64,000 bases of DNA from Ruminococcus flavefaciens (GCA_023667045.1 JAMPAU010000009.1:1-64000); one strand, 5' to 3'; shown: positions 9,044 to 19,478, counted from the stretch's first letter. Program-made: numbers and translations. The notes: generated from the sequence alone by a model not told the origin.

Positions 9044-11719
9044 ATGAAATTAAAGAAAATCATTAATTGTTCACTGTTATTTATAACATTACTTTCATTT
9101 TTTTCAATATATCCAATTGAAATAAATAATTTTGATATTTCAATTACAGCAAATGCAGCCGGAGTAGATAATATTGTAGCACGTGCAGATTATTTGTATA
9201 ATACTAAATGGACAGCACAAAAGACAGTAAAAGGGTGGGGTGGCACATTTACACAAGGAAATACATATCATATCCCATATGGACAGCCTGTTACAAGTGG
9301 AAAGTATATTTGTTGGGGAATATCAGTGGATAGTTTTCTTTCAGCTACAAAAAATGCATCAAGTGAATTTTATTCATTGCGTTCTTATTATAGCGGAAAT
9401 ACAGGCAGTTACTCCACATATTACGCTATGGATTGTTCTGCGTTTGTATCTTATTGTTGGAACTTGCCCAATAGAAACACAACTAGTAGTTGGAAAAATT
9501 TATCAGTAACTAGTTACGGACAGTGTACTTCTGCAAATGTAAACAAGATACAAAAAGGTGACGCATTAAATTTAGCTGGGTCACATATTGTAATTGTTTC
9601 AGATATTTCATATGATAACAATGGAAATATAAAACAAGTTGAAATTACAGAACAAACAACACCAGAAATGAAACGTTCTTATCATACAGTATCGTCTTTA
9701 GTTTCTAAATATAGTAGTTATACTATTTATAGATATAATAAAAGAGATAGTGTTACTCCTCCGCCTGTCAGTAATTCTGATTCTGTACCATGTAGCTTTG
9801 ATACTTCTGGAATAACAGTGCCGGCAGATGGATATAAACACCCACTTGGTGCAAATTTCGGATTATCTGGAACAATCAAATCCGCACACAATATCAAACA
9901 TATATGGGGCGGAGTATATAATTATGATATAACAGCAGCTCCGGGAAAAAGCACTACGTATGAGGAATGGATTAATTCAAATACATATAATTTGAAGGGA
10001 AATTTTAACAACAAAATAATTTTTGATGATATTCCAGAGGGTAATTATTTCTTTTCTATTTCCGTTGAGTGTAGCTGTGGAAAAAAAGAAGAAATTGTAC
10101 ATAATAATATTCAGGTAGGTAATCCTGCTCCTGTATATCCAGGAATACCTAAATTGAGTATTAATAAAACTTCATTCCTTAAAGATGAGGAAGTTAAGAT
10201 AACATTTAGTCCTACTGAAAATGCAGAGTGGTATTATATGTCCTTATACAGAAACGGAGAATTATATAAAAATGAAGGTGTTAATACTACAATCAGTTTA
10301 AAACTGCCGGTAGGTGACTATATAGCTTATGTAAGTGCAAATAATTCTAATGGCAATGCAGGTACTGACAATGTTAAATTTACAGTCCGTGAAAAAGATT
10401 TTACCGTGACATTCAATGCAAACGGCGGTAGTGTTTCGCCTACTTCAAAAACAGTGACTTATAATCAGAATTATGGCGACTTGCCGACTCCAACAAGAAC
10501 AGGTTACACGTTCGCAGGGTGGTTTACTTCGGCAGACGGTGGCACACAGATTACGTCCGGAACACAAGTAAATCTCACAGCTAATCAGACGTTATATGCT
10601 CACTGGACGGCGAATCAGTATACCTTGACAGTCAATCCAAACGGTGGAACTTATGATAACAGTACTTCGGCTGTTGCAAAGTCGCCAAAGCTGGTTTACA
10701 ATGCAGGAAATTGGTGGACAATTGGCAAGGCATCGAGAACAGGTTATACATTAACTGGATATTTTACCCAAGCATCTGGTGGTGAAAAAGTTTATGATGC
10801 TAATGGTGAGGCTGTAAATTCAACGTTCTGGAAAGACAAGAAATATATTAATACTGGAAATCTTACTGCTTATGCACAATGGACAGCAAATCAGTATAAT
10901 GTGAAACTTGTCTATAATGACGGCACTGACAAAACCGAAACAATAAAAGTTTCATATGACGGAACATATTCAGGGCTTACAAATCCGACAAAAACAGGCT
11001 ATAATTTCAATGGCTGGTTTACTTCGGAAGACGGTGGCACGCAGATTACAAACAGCAATAAGGTGACAATTACATCTGAGCAAATGTTATATGCACACTG
11101 GTCAAAAGACAAGTTAATGATTACGTTTGACGCACTTGGTGGCAAATCTGAAGCAGGAACAAAGTTAGTTACTTATGATAACAAATATGGAGTTCTTCCG
11201 AAAGCCGAAAAGACAGGCTATACGTTTGGTGGCTGGTATCTTGACAAGGAATGCACAAAATCCATATCAGAAAGCGATACAGTAAAAATTACATCTAATC
11301 AGTCAGTGTATGCAAAGTGGAATTTGCGAGAATATACGGTTACTTTTGACGGCAACGGCGGTACTTCTGAGACTAAAACAAAGCGTGTTGTCTATGGCAA
11401 AACTTATGGAGTACTTCCTAAGGCGACAATGCAGAATGTTGAGTTTGTCGGCTGGTTCACTAAGGACGGCAGACAGATAAAATCTGACAGCATTGTTGAT
11501 ATTGAAAGTGATACTATCATTTATGCAAAATGGAAAATTACAGGTGATATAAACGCTGACGGAAAAGTTTCTGCTGATGATATGATACTTTTACAGGAAT
11601 ATATTTTAGGTGAAAAGAATTTCACGGAAACGGAATATCACACAGCGGATATTAATGCAGACGGTTCTGTTGATTCGTTTGATATGGTGCTTATGCGTAA
11701 GAAAGTTACAGGAAAGTAG
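9044..11719 (+). CDS. Secreted NlpC/P60- or CHAP-like hydrolase with InlB repeats and C-terminal dockerin
   Basis: The protein has 891 residues and a signal peptide ending near residue 38. The first domain (about 45-240) looks like an NlpC/P60, CHAP or related papain-like hydrolase: [10 protein letters not shown] supplies the cysteine near 131, [10 protein letters not shown] the histidine near 180, and EITEQ a polar residue. About 200 residues of beta-rich linker follow. From about 452 there are five InlB/Flg_new repeats of the GYTFAGWF...LYAHW type. The last 55 residues are a type I dockerin with two calcium loops ([12 protein letters not shown] and [12 protein letters not shown]). It probably cleaves peptidoglycan or peptide and docks to a cohesin. 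The ribosome site is GGGAGA. The gene ends 11 bases before the next dockerin gene. Confidence 0.8.
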   Translation: MKLKKIINCSLLFITLLSFFSIYPIEINNFDISITANAAGVDNIVARADYLYNTKWTAQKTVKGWGGTFTQGNTYHIPYGQPVTSGKYICWGISVDSFLSATKNASSEFYSLRSYYSGNTGSYSTYYAMDCSAFVSYCWNLPNRNTTSSWKNLSVTSYGQCTSANVNKIQKGDALNLAGSHIVIVSDISYDNNGNIKQVEITEQTTPEMKRSYHTVSSLVSKYSSYTIYRYNKRDSVTPPPVSNSDSVPCSFDTSGITVPADGYKHPLGANFGLSGTIKSAHNIKHIWGGVYNYDITAAPGKSTTYEEWINSNTYNLKGNFNNKIIFDDIPEGNYFFSISVECSCGKKEEIVHNNIQVGNPAPVYPGIPKLSINKTSFLKDEEVKITFSPTENAEWYYMSLYRNGELYKNEGVNTTISLKLPVGDYIAYVSANNSNGNAGTDNVKFTVREKDFTVTFNANGGSVSPTSKTVTYNQNYGDLPTPTRTGYTFAGWFTSADGGTQITSGTQVNLTANQTLYAHWTANQYTLTVNPNGGTYDNSTSAVAKSPKLVYNAGNWWTIGKASRTGYTLTGYFTQASGGEKVYDANGEAVNSTFWKDKKYINTGNLTAYAQWTANQYNVKLVYNDGTDKTETIKVSYDGTYSGLTNPTKTGYNFNGWFTSEDGGTQITNSNKVTITSEQMLYAHWSKDKLMITFDALGGKSEAGTKLVTYDNKYGVLPKAEKTGYTFGGWYLDKECTKSISESDTVKITSNQSVYAKWNLREYTVTFDGNGGTSETKTKRVVYGKTYGVLPKATMQNVEFVGWFTKDGRQIKSDSIVDIESDTIIYAKWKITGDINADGKVSADDMILLQEYILGEKNFTETEYHTADINADGSVDSFDMVLMRKKVTGK

Positions 11720-11730
11720 GAGGTATTTAT

Positions 11731-13866
11731 ATGACAAAAAAATTCATGGGCATTCTGCTTAGCATACTTTTGTGTCTGACGTGTATGCCGTTAAATATGG
11801 CGGTTTTTGCAGATGATGAGTATTCAGATTTTGCAGGAAGTGGAACAAAGAGCGACCCTTATCAGATTGATTCATATTATAAACTGGCTTTATTTGCAGA
11901 AAGAATTAATGAAATAACATCGGAGGGAACAAACGAAAAATATAAAAATGCTTATTTCATACAAACTGAAGATATTGAAATACCAGATGATGTAAACTGG
12001 ACTCCTATCGGAACATTTAGAGCAACTGATTCAAATACTAATCGTTTTTCTTTCAGGGGACATTACGACGGTAACTATCATTCGATTAAAAATCTAAATT
12101 GTAGCTCTGATTATTCATATATCGGTCTGTTTGGAAGATTGGGGGAAAATGGAACAGATTATACAGATTTATGTGTTATTTCTAATCTTTCAGTATATGG
12201 TAATGTTTCAAGCAGTAACTCTATTGTTGGAGGAATTGCAGGAGAACTTTGTGCAGGTGCTGCAATTGAAAACTGTAGTTTTAACGGAAATGTTTCAGGA
12301 AAAGAAAGCGTAGGCGGAATTGCCGGTATGACATATAATGGTGGTTATATTCGCAATTGCTATCATAACGGAACAGTAAAAGCAACAGACGGCGGAGCAG
12401 GTGGCATTATAGGCTGGCTTCGTGTCGGAAACTATGAATTTTCAGTAAATGCAGGAGTTTATAATTCATACCATACTGGTGGTATGGTTGTTTCGAATAA
12501 GGGAGGTTCAGGTGGAATTTCTGGTAATGTTCAATATGGAGAGAAAAATAAAGATTGTAAAATCACACTGGAAAATAATTATTATTTAAGTTCTGCTTGT
12601 TTAGGTGGAGTTAACGGAGAAAATTTTTCCGGCTGTAATAAATTGAGTGACGAATTTATGAAGAATGTAAACGAACTTCTCGGCGAGCCGTTTGTATATA
12701 ATGATGACAAAGACCTTAATAATGGCTATCCTGTTTTTGAGTGGCAGTCAAAACCCTATCAGTTTAAGGGTAGCGGTACGGCAGATGACCCTTATCAGAT
12801 TTCAAGCAAGGAAGAACTCGAAAAAATGCGTGATTTGGTAAACAGCACATATTTTAATCCGAAATATGCTCATGCACATTATATTCAAACATCTGATATA
12901 GATTTGCTAAATGAGTTGTGGACACCGATAGGTTTGGGACATGACGGTTTAAATGGTTTGGGAGAATATAACTGGCAAACTCGTTCTTTTTATGGCTCAT
13001 ATAATGGAAATTATCATTCGATTAAGAATTTAAATGTAAGTGGCAAATGGTTATATGGAGGATTATTTTCATATTTACGTGGAAAAACAGGTGGCGTGGC
13101 TACAATTTCCAATTTGGTTGTTTATGGTAATATTAATTGTCAAAATTGTGTGTATTCAGGTGGAATAGTAGGTGAAATGCAATATGCTGCAAAAATCGCA
13201 AATTGTGCTTTTATAGGTGATATTAAGGCAAACAATAATACAGGTGCTGGAGGAATTGTCGGTCACATTTGGGCTGGAGGAACGATTACAAACAGTTATC
13301 ATTATGGCACAGTAGTATCAAATGATATAGCGGGAGGTATTGCTGGAAGTATAGATTTCGGCGAAGCTAATACTGATAGCGATTTTACAATCATATCTAA
13401 TTGTTATCATGCAGGAGGTTCGGTTACAGGTAAAATTAATGATTCAATTATTGGAAGATGCACTCGATATGAAGGAATAAATAATGATATTTCGGTTAAA
13501 AATTGTTATTCTATCAAATATGAATTACCTACAACAATAAATGGAATATTTAATACTTATGAAGTAATTCAATTAAGTGAAAACATGATGAGAAATGCAT
13601 ATAACGAACTTGGGGAAGCATTCGTGAAAAATCCTGATATTAATTTTAATGACGGCTATCCTGTGTTCAGTTGGCAGGCGAAAAATTCCGGCGATGTAAA
13701 CGGTGACGGAGTATTCAACGTTTCTGATGTTGTAACTTTTCAGAAATGGTTGCTTGCCGAAAAAAACGTACAGCTTAAAAACTGGAAAAACGCTGATTTA
13801 TGTCAGGACAACCGACTTGATTCTTTTGACCTTGTAATCATGAAAAAACAGCTTATCGGAAAATAA
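11731..13866 (+). CDS. Secreted GLUG-repeat protein with dockerin
   Basis: The product has 711 residues, a signal peptide cut after about 27 (VFADD), and two tandem modules that each begin GSGTxxDPYQI and end GYPVFxWQ. Each module contains GLUG-like motifs (NSYHTGGMVV, GGIAGE, GGIVG), a beta-helical repeat common in surface adhesins. The last 60 residues are a dockerin with loops DVNGDGVFNVSD and a weaker second loop, LCQDNRLDSFD. An AGGAGG site precedes the ATG, and the gene sits 11 bases after the hydrolase gene, so they form an operon. I infer a cohesin-docked adhesin or glycan-binding protein; no catalytic residues are visible. Confidence 0.8.
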   Translation: MTKKFMGILLSILLCLTCMPLNMAVFADDEYSDFAGSGTKSDPYQIDSYYKLALFAERINEITSEGTNEKYKNAYFIQTEDIEIPDDVNWTPIGTFRATDSNTNRFSFRGHYDGNYHSIKNLNCSSDYSYIGLFGRLGENGTDYTDLCVISNLSVYGNVSSSNSIVGGIAGELCAGAAIENCSFNGNVSGKESVGGIAGMTYNGGYIRNCYHNGTVKATDGGAGGIIGWLRVGNYEFSVNAGVYNSYHTGGMVVSNKGGSGGISGNVQYGEKNKDCKITLENNYYLSSACLGGVNGENFSGCNKLSDEFMKNVNELLGEPFVYNDDKDLNNGYPVFEWQSKPYQFKGSGTADDPYQISSKEELEKMRDLVNSTYFNPKYAHAHYIQTSDIDLLNELWTPIGLGHDGLNGLGEYNWQTRSFYGSYNGNYHSIKNLNVSGKWLYGGLFSYLRGKTGGVATISNLVVYGNINCQNCVYSGGIVGEMQYAAKIANCAFIGDIKANNNTGAGGIVGHIWAGGTITNSYHYGTVVSNDIAGGIAGSIDFGEANTDSDFTIISNCYHAGGSVTGKINDSIIGRCTRYEGINNDISVKNCYSIKYELPTTINGIFNTYEVIQLSENMMRNAYNELGEAFVKNPDINFNDGYPVFSWQAKNSGDVNGDGVFNVSDVVTFQKWLLAEKNVQLKNWKNADLCQDNRLDSFDLVIMKKQLIGK

Positions 13867-13937
13867 TAAATAGTTATCAATACTTTGTTACTGTTCTGCA
13901 CACGGCGACGGAGTACAGATATAAAGGGGATAAATCA

Positions 13938-13972
13938 AAGATGACAGTTTTAAAAAGCTGTCATCTTTTTTA
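13938..13972 (+). terminator. Rho-independent terminator of the dockerin operon
   Basis: AAGATGACAG/CTGTCATCTT (10 bp) with a T-run directly after. Confidence 0.8.
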
Positions 13973-13984
13973 TTGCAACGGTAG

Positions 13985-14013
13985 TTGATTTTTGAATTTA
14001 AATATGTTATAAT
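13985..14013 (+). promoter_or_regulatory. Promoter of the DUF4869/ATPase pair
   Basis: TTGATT (13985-13990) and TATAAT (14008-14013) have a 17-base spacer. The -10 box touches the in-frame ATG at 14014, so that ATG would not be transcribed and the real start lies downstream. Confidence 0.7.
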
Positions 14014-14052
14014 GTGGATAGACTTGGAAATAATAAAGCAGAGGTGATAATT

Positions 14053-14490
14053 TTGTTGAGTATATTCTTCGGAGATATGCCGGAAGCGGTCTATAATACA
14101 AGCGTTTATTTCAAGAATCAGTATAAAGAAAAATGGATAACAGATGAATTGTCCATTGAGATGATAAAAAGCGTTGACCGTTCGGAAGTTCTGGACGCAA
14201 ACGCAATTAAAAGCCCAGTTTTGGGGATTATTTCACCTGTTGGATTATCTGGCGGAGTAAAGACTTTAATTTTAATTGCCAACGATAAAAAACATATTTT
14301 CAATGCCTCTACTTGCGGTGATAACTGTGCAAAGTGGATATTGAAAATTGCAGAGGACAAAGACGTTACTATTAATCTTCGTCATATTATGGACTTCGGA
14401 AAGAAAAAGTTTAAAATCAGAATATTGAATACAGATGAAATTGTAACGAATATGGAAGAACTTCTTCACGTTGCTTATAAATTCGTATAG
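14053..14490 (+). CDS. DUF4869 family protein
   Basis: This protein of about 145 residues starts at TTG 14053, seven bases after GAGGTG; the frame also has an ATG at 14014, but that overlaps the promoter. The start MLSIFFGDMPEA and the segments GGVKTLILI and ASTCGDNCAKW match DUF4869 as I remember it. There are no membrane segments or known active sites. It is followed 9 bases later by a P-loop protein, and this pairing looks functional. Together they are cargo of the integrase-bearing element. The role is unknown; a two-gene defence or toxin-type unit is one possibility. Confidence 0.7.
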   Translation: MLSIFFGDMPEAVYNTSVYFKNQYKEKWITDELSIEMIKSVDRSEVLDANAIKSPVLGIISPVGLSGGVKTLILIANDKKHIFNASTCGDNCAKWILKIAEDKDVTINLRHIMDFGKKKFKIRILNTDEIVTNMEELLHVAYKFV

Positions 14491-14499
14491 GAGTAGAAA

Positions 14500-15483
14500 A
14501 TGAAAGGGATTCATCAGGTAAGTGTTTCAAACAACAGGATAAAATTTAAATTTGAAATTAAACGGAATATTTCAATTGTTCAGGGAAATAGTGCAACCGG
14601 CAAAACTACACTGTATGAACTTATAAAAGAACATATGCAGTTTGGCGACAACAGCGGTGTTAATTTGTCGTGCGATAAAAAATGCGTTGTGCTTGATGAT
14701 ATTGAGTGGAAAGTAAGGCTTCGCAAAATCAAGGACAGTATTGTATTTATCGATGAGGGAGTTTCTTTTATTTCCACAAAAGAGTTTGCAAGGGAAATAA
14801 AGAAAACAGATAATTATTATGTTATTTTCAACCGTGAAAATCTGAAAGAATTGCCGTACAGCGTTGAGGAAATCTATGAAATTAAAAAAAGCGGAAGATA
14901 TTACAGTTTCGTAAAAAGCTGTAAATCTGAGCCACAACATTTTTTGTATGGAATTACTGAAAAATTCACACCGGATTGTATTCTTACAGAAGATTCGAAA
15001 TCCGGAAATCAGTTTTTTAAGGCAGTCGCTAAAAAGATTGACATAGATTGTTTTTCTGCTAAGGGCAATTCTAATGTTTATAAATGGCTTGACGAAAACA
15101 GAGGTAAAAAAATTCTCGTAATTGCAGACGGGGCGGCGTTTGGTCCGTATATAAAAGATATATTGAAATTACAGGCAGTCCGGTCAGATGAAATAAGATT
15201 ATGTTTGCCGGAGTCTTTTGAATGGGTTGTTTTAGCTTCTAATCTGCTGAAAGACAACGAAATTATAACTATTCTAAATAATCCTGCTGATTACATTGAA
15301 AGCAAGGAGTATTTCAGTTGGGAAAAATTTTTTGAAGAGCTACTTATAAATAAAACGTCCAATAATGCTGTTATGGAACATAAGAATATGATATATCACA
15401 AAAAGAAATTGAACAGTTATTATTTGTCCGACAGAAATATAAAGGAAATTTTATCTGTTCTGAATGGTTTACTGGACGAGTAA
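14500..15483 (+). CDS. P-loop NTPase partner of the DUF4869 protein
   Basis: The 327-residue protein has an ABC/AAA-like P-loop GNSATGKTTL near residue 29 and a Walker B-like segment SIVFIDEGVSF near residue 85. Its C-terminal half has ILTEDSKSG and LVIADGAAFGPY, which space acidic residues rather like a TOPRIM fold, as in OLD-type proteins, but I would not insist on this. The start is supported by ATAGGAG. It is co-transcribed with the DUF4869 gene and is the last plus-strand gene before the integrase. Confidence 0.55.
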   Translation: MKGIHQVSVSNNRIKFKFEIKRNISIVQGNSATGKTTLYELIKEHMQFGDNSGVNLSCDKKCVVLDDIEWKVRLRKIKDSIVFIDEGVSFISTKEFAREIKKTDNYYVIFNRENLKELPYSVEEIYEIKKSGRYYSFVKSCKSEPQHFLYGITEKFTPDCILTEDSKSGNQFFKAVAKKIDIDCFSAKGNSNVYKWLDENRGKKILVIADGAAFGPYIKDILKLQAVRSDEIRLCLPESFEWVVLASNLLKDNEIITILNNPADYIESKEYFSWEKFFEELLINKTSNNAVMEHKNMIYHKKKLNSYYLSDRNIKEILSVLNGLLDE

Positions 15484-15803
15484 TTATACCCTTATCCGTA
15501 CCCTTACAGCAATGAAATTACCCTAAAAACAATGAAAATAATGCGATTTTATGTGGAATAAAATGCCGATTTCCGGAGATATTTCAATTGTTTAGTACTA
15601 AATAATATGGATTTTTGGATTCTCATAACCCGATGAAATAAAGAAATCTGGGAAAAATAAGATACGTCAGACCACGCAATAAGGTCAATTATGAGGGTTA
15701 TGCTTTTTGTTGCATCGATTCTGACCCCATTTTGACCCCAATTTGTTGAGTGTATCTTGAATTGATTTTTATCATTATAAAACTATAATTTAACGTAAAA
15801 AAT
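15484..15803. other. Intergenic gap between cargo and integrase
   Basis: About 320 bases without a gene. It holds no clear open frame. A short tandem motif (TTTTGACCCCA-type, near 15719-15741) is visible, and the gap is a plausible place for integrase-binding sites or one attachment core, but no matching direct repeat was found elsewhere by eye. Confidence 0.3.
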
Positions 15804-15829
15804 AAAGGAGAGCTTTTACGCTCTCCTTT
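15804..15829 (-). terminator. Terminator of the integrase gene
   Basis: AAAGGAGAGC/GCTCTCCTTT with loop TTTTAC is followed on the minus strand by ATTTTTTAC. It ends six bases from the integrase stop. Confidence 0.85.
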
Positions 15830-15834
15830 TAAAG

Positions 15835-17244
15835 TTATATTGTGACCATAAGAACAAATTCGCCAGTTGAAAGCACGAGGTCTGTACATGGAGTGGGAAC
15901 AGGCAGATAGTAGCCTGCAAGTTTTTTTGTAATTGCATCATGGATACATATTAAACCGAACTGAATGTTTTCAGCTTCAAAACTTAGGTCGTCAAAATCC
16001 ATTACATTCAGTATAAATCCGTTCGCATTCGGAGTAACAACAACTGGGTATGCCTGCTGTTGAGTTGGCATTGTGGGGAGTTCGAACAAACCTTTCATTT
16101 TCATCATTTCCTCACGCTTGTGGCTGTCAAGTACATGAGCGTAAACATCAAGAGTTAAGCTCATCGAGTAATGACCCATAATTACCGAAACGGTTTTTGA
16201 GTCCATATCATTTTCCAACGCTCTTGTACGGAATGTATGTCTAAGAGCATGGAACGTGTAATGCCCGATATTTGCAGATTCAAGAATTTTGTCATAGTAA
16301 TCCTTGAAAGTGCGTGGCTCTATATATCTTCCAAAGAGATTTGTTACCACCATTCCTATATCGCAGTAATTTCCACGGGCAAGATTTTTGTCGGCAAGCT
16401 GGACGTTTCTCCAATTTTTTAATTCTTCAATGATAAACGGTAAAAGCGGAATTGAACGCAGTGAATTCTTGGTTTTCGGGGTCTGGATTACGATTTCGGT
16501 CTTTGTGCCGACACCGTTGTAATCAATTTTTTCAAGCCTGTTGAGTGTCTGACGAACGCAGAGTACGCCAGAACGTAAGTCGATATTTTCCCATTTCAGA
16601 CCGAGAACTTCTCCAAGTCGAAGCCCTGTTGTCAGGGTCAGCCTTATAAAAATTCCGTAACGGAAATTATAGCTTGCCTGAATAAGTCTTGTCTGTTCTT
16701 CAAGGGTGAGAATCTCGATTTCAGGTTTTTCCTGTGTCGGTAAAACAACCGCATCGCTTGGATTGAACGGAATGTAGTGTTCAAGTACTGCTTGTTTGAG
16801 AGCTTCATGCAGACAGCGGTGAATATTTATGACTGTTTTGGCAGACAATCCCTCGACTTGCAGTTTATACATATAGAATTCCTGTAGATTTCTTGTGGTC
16901 AGGTCTTTCAGCTTCATGACTGGAAATCCAACGGCAATGTGTCGGTCAATATATGTGCGGTAGCTGACATATGTTGACTGTTTGATATTGCTTTTTTTGT
17001 AGGTTTCCAGCCAGTATGTAAGCCAGTCAACAAGTGTTGTGGAAGTTGGGTCAACCGCTTTCTGATTGTGAATACTGTATTCCAGTTCTCTGAGTTTTCT
17101 CACGACTTCCGACTTTGTTTTTCCGTAGACAGAAATACGCTTTGGCTTTCCAGTCTTGTAGTCAATACCGCCTTTAGCTCTTGCTTCCCACCTTCCGTCG
17201 GAACGTTGGCGGATATTGCCTTCATTGTTTGCTCTTCTTCCCAT
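15835..17244 (-). CDS. int: Tyrosine recombinase (integrase)
   Basis: The 469-residue protein is a phage/ICE-type integrase. The N-terminus (NEGNIRQRSDGRWEARAKGG) is an arm-type DNA-binding domain, followed by a SAM-like core-binding domain (residues 65-150). The catalytic domain shows the arginine in TTGLRLGEVLGLKW, the HxxR box in HALRHTFRTRALE and the tyrosine in MGHYSMSLTLDVYAHVL. It has about 80 extra C-terminal residues after the usual end. The ribosome site AGGAGGT is well placed. It should insert and excise the element by site-specific recombination. Gene order suggests this end of the element is near 18-19 kb. Confidence 0.95.
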   Translation of the reverse strand: MGRRANNEGNIRQRSDGRWEARAKGGIDYKTGKPKRISVYGKTKSEVVRKLRELEYSIHNQKAVDPTSTTLVDWLTYWLETYKKSNIKQSTYVSYRTYIDRHIAVGFPVMKLKDLTTRNLQEFYMYKLQVEGLSAKTVINIHRCLHEALKQAVLEHYIPFNPSDAVVLPTQEKPEIEILTLEEQTRLIQASYNFRYGIFIRLTLTTGLRLGEVLGLKWENIDLRSGVLCVRQTLNRLEKIDYNGVGTKTEIVIQTPKTKNSLRSIPLLPFIIEELKNWRNVQLADKNLARGNYCDIGMVVTNLFGRYIEPRTFKDYYDKILESANIGHYTFHALRHTFRTRALENDMDSKTVSVIMGHYSMSLTLDVYAHVLDSHKREEMMKMKGLFELPTMPTQQQAYPVVVTPNANGFILNVMDFDDLSFEAENIQFGLICIHDAITKKLAGYYLPVPTPCTDLVLSTGEFVLMVTI

Positions 17245-17289
17245 AGAGATACCTCCTAATAAATATTTTACACAATAGTTTATATCGTG

Positions 17290-17892
17290 TTAAATATGAT
17301 TATTTTGAAGTCGGTAATATGAGGAACGTGAGATGTTGAGAATTTTAATCGCCTGAGATACAGTGATTTCTTTTGCTTTGACTTTTGCCGATACAGTTTC
17401 AAAGTTTTCGGGTGGTTCAATTTTTGGGCGACCGAATTTTACTTTTTTCTTTTTGGCTGCTTCAATGCTTTCACGCTGTCGGTTGTGGATTTGCATACGC
17501 TCGTTTTCCGCAATACTGCCCAGAACTGCAATCAGAATAGAGTTAATCATGTCCATTATCCACATCTGCTCAGGTGGAAAATCAGTCAGTGTTGTAGGAA
17601 TGTCGAGTATTCTGATGTGAATATTATGCTCTCTGAAATATTCAAGTTCGTGTTTTATGTTGTCTTTGTTCCTGCTCAGGCGGTCGAGTTCCTTTATGAC
17701 AAGGGTATCGCCGTTTCTGAGAATCTGCTTTTTGAGATACTTGTAACCCTCTCGCTCAGTGTCCTTGCCCGAACATTTATCTACGATAATATTTTCAGTC
17801 GGCACACCGAAAGAAACAAGTGCTTCAATCTATCTGTCCTCGTTCTGCTCCCTGCTCGAAACTCTCGCATAGCCATAAATTCTGTTGTCCAT
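17290..17892 (-). pseudogene. Serine recombinase (resolvase) with an in-frame amber stop
   Basis: From the ATG at 17892 the frame reads MDNRIYGYARVSSREQNEDR, then TAG (17830-17832), then IEALVSFGVPTENI and the rest of a resolvase. The family has glutamine at the stop (DRQ), so one C-to-T change explains it. The catalytic serine lies upstream of the stop, so the downstream fragment (from 17805) lacks it. The body keeps KELDRLSRN, the ENERMQIHNRQRESIEAAK helix and a C-terminal helix-turn-helix (SQAIKILNISRSSYYRL). It could be a true pseudogene, a suppressed stop or a sequence error. It lies 45 bases upstream of the integrase. Confidence 0.8.
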
Positions 17893-17926
17893 AATAGCTC
17901 CGTTCTGTTTCAAAAAGTCTCTGCAC

Positions 17927-17999
17927 TTCTGGGACATTCCAAAAGTCAGAAAAGGGCATTTTGACACACATTTTTGATAAAAAATTAACTGTCCCAGAA
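17927..17999. repeat. Inverted repeat upstream of the resolvase
   Basis: TTCTGGGACA (17927-17936) and TGTCCCAGAA (17990-17999) are perfect 10-bp inverted copies 53 bases apart. They could be resolvase-binding sites or element ends. A loose hairpin is the alternative. Confidence 0.4.
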
Positions 18000-18031
18000 A
18001 GTATACTTTTTGAGACGGTTTTTGGCGTTAA

Positions 18032-19027
18032 TTAAACAAAATCACTGTAGAAACTGTTGTGCTTGACCTCCTGTATTGTCAAGCGGAGCAGGTTGGTGTC
18101 CATGAACATTTCTTCAATTTCCATAGCTGTGTAGCCATAGTCGAGGAGCAGAAGAACATCGTCCACGTCAACATTGTAGCAGTTGCACATATCCAACAGG
18201 AGTTCTTCTTCGCTTGTATATTCGCAGTATTCGTCATCTTCCCAGTCGTACCACTCATAGTTGTATCGTGATTTTTTGGTGTTTTTGCCAGTACTGAAAA
18301 ACGAGTAGTTTTCTGGAGTAAAACGACTGCTGTCTATTTTTCCGTCTGCACTGATTGAAATGATGTCGCCCTCGCATACCTCTATAATAGTATATTTTTC
18401 AGACTGCATTCTGACGGCTTTGAGTGCCTTGTCCATAATCGACTTTGTTGACGAATAAACATAAAGTCCGATATGTTCGAGATAAATCAAATACAGCGGA
18501 TTGTTTCCCTTGATGAAATAGAGCGTGTTGTTCTCGTCAAGCAAGGTAAATACAAAGTTACCCATAACATCTTCTGCCATATTTTTCAGACTGTTAAAGT
18601 CTAGTTTTTTCTGTCTTTCAATGAGCTGAACTGCAACATAGCTGTCTGTCTCAATCTTAGTTTTCGGCAGATTACAGGCTTTTCTGAGTGCTGTATCGTT
18701 ATACAATACTCCGTTGTGAGCGAATGCAAAAGCCTTATCAGCCTTGCCGAAAAATGGGTGGTTGTTGTAATTATTTTCCTTATCTCCTTGTGTTGCAAGT
18801 CTGGTGTGACCCATAACCGCTGTTGTTCCGTCGGGGATATTGAACCTGACCTTATGGGCAGGTTTTGGGCGTTTGTAGATTGTTACATGACCATTTTTTA
18901 TGTATGAGATTCCGGCAGCATCTGTGCCACGCTCTTCGGCAGCGTTTGCGAGTGCCTGTGTAAGTTTCTTTAAAAGTTTGTGCGAAAGTTTCTTTCCGCA
19001 GTCAAGCCAGCCAAATAATGAACACAT
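18032..19027 (-). CDS. Class II glutamine amidotransferase
   Basis: The 331-residue protein begins MCSLFGW, so cysteine 2 is the N-terminal nucleophile after methionine removal. RGTDAAGISY, MGHTRLATQGDKENNYNNHPF and FAFAHNGVLYN are the glutaminase signatures of the class II (GATase_6) fold. A 90-residue acidic tail (YEWYDWEDDEYCEYTSEEE) follows. It should release ammonia from glutamine for a partner. The partner is probably an amidoligase: remains of one lie directly upstream (19030-19240), and a full one lies at 1-1105. No purine or glucosamine synthase domain is present. Confidence 0.85.
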   Translation of the reverse strand: MCSLFGWLDCGKKLSHKLLKKLTQALANAAEERGTDAAGISYIKNGHVTIYKRPKPAHKVRFNIPDGTTAVMGHTRLATQGDKENNYNNHPFFGKADKAFAFAHNGVLYNDTALRKACNLPKTKIETDSYVAVQLIERQKKLDFNSLKNMAEDVMGNFVFTLLDENNTLYFIKGNNPLYLIYLEHIGLYVYSSTKSIMDKALKAVRMQSEKYTIIEVCEGDIISISADGKIDSSRFTPENYSFFSTGKNTKKSRYNYEWYDWEDDEYCEYTSEEELLLDMCNCYNVDVDDVLLLLDYGYTAMEIEEMFMDTNLLRLTIQEVKHNSFYSDFV

Positions 19028-19029
19028 AA

Positions 19030-19240
19030 TTAAAATTCCTCCGTTTCTTCGACTTTTTCGTTGATATAGAGATTGCGTTCCTTGAGGTACTGAATGAGTT
19101 CGGTTTCTGTGATTTCAGCCACGAACTCAGACCACGAAAGTTTTGCGATTTCGTCATCAGTCATTGTGTAAGCGGTATCGCAGATTTTCGCAACGAGTTC
19201 GAGCGTGGCAATGAACGTGTTATACTTGAGCGTGCCGTTT
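19030..19240 (-). pseudogene. 3' remnant of a second amidoligase gene
   Basis: Bases 19032-19240 align without gaps that I can see to bases 1-209 and encode the last 70 or so residues of the amidoligase, ending GAGGAATTTTAA two bases before the amidotransferase ATG. Upstream similarity stops abruptly after the codons for LKYN, at the base following GAGCGTGCC. The rest of the gene is missing. Confidence 0.85.
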
Positions 19241-19319
19241 GTGATACATTAATATAAAAATTTTCCGACAGCCGACTTTGTATATCATTTGTCAAAGAAT
19301 TAACAAAATCAGTATTTAT

Positions 19320-19362
19320 AGCATCTGATAACTCTTTTGAGAAGTCGGATGCTGTTTTTTAT
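19320..19362 (+). terminator. Hairpin with T-run
   Basis: CATCTGA pairs with TCGGATG (one G-T pair) and is followed by GCTGTTTTTTATT. No intact plus-strand gene precedes it, so it is probably left from deleted DNA. The gap 19241-19478 contains nothing else recognisable. Confidence 0.5.
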
Positions 19363-19478
19363 TATTTATATTAAAAATCAACAAAGTATTGCAATTTTGC
19401 ATTAAATATATTATGATAATTAAAAATAAAAAATAATTTAATTAAGTTAATAAAATAATCAAATTATTTTTAAGGATT

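Noticed and set aside
15698-15889. Short minus-strand frame between cargo and integrase
   Set aside because: It runs through the integrase terminator and has no ribosome site or recognisable protein features.
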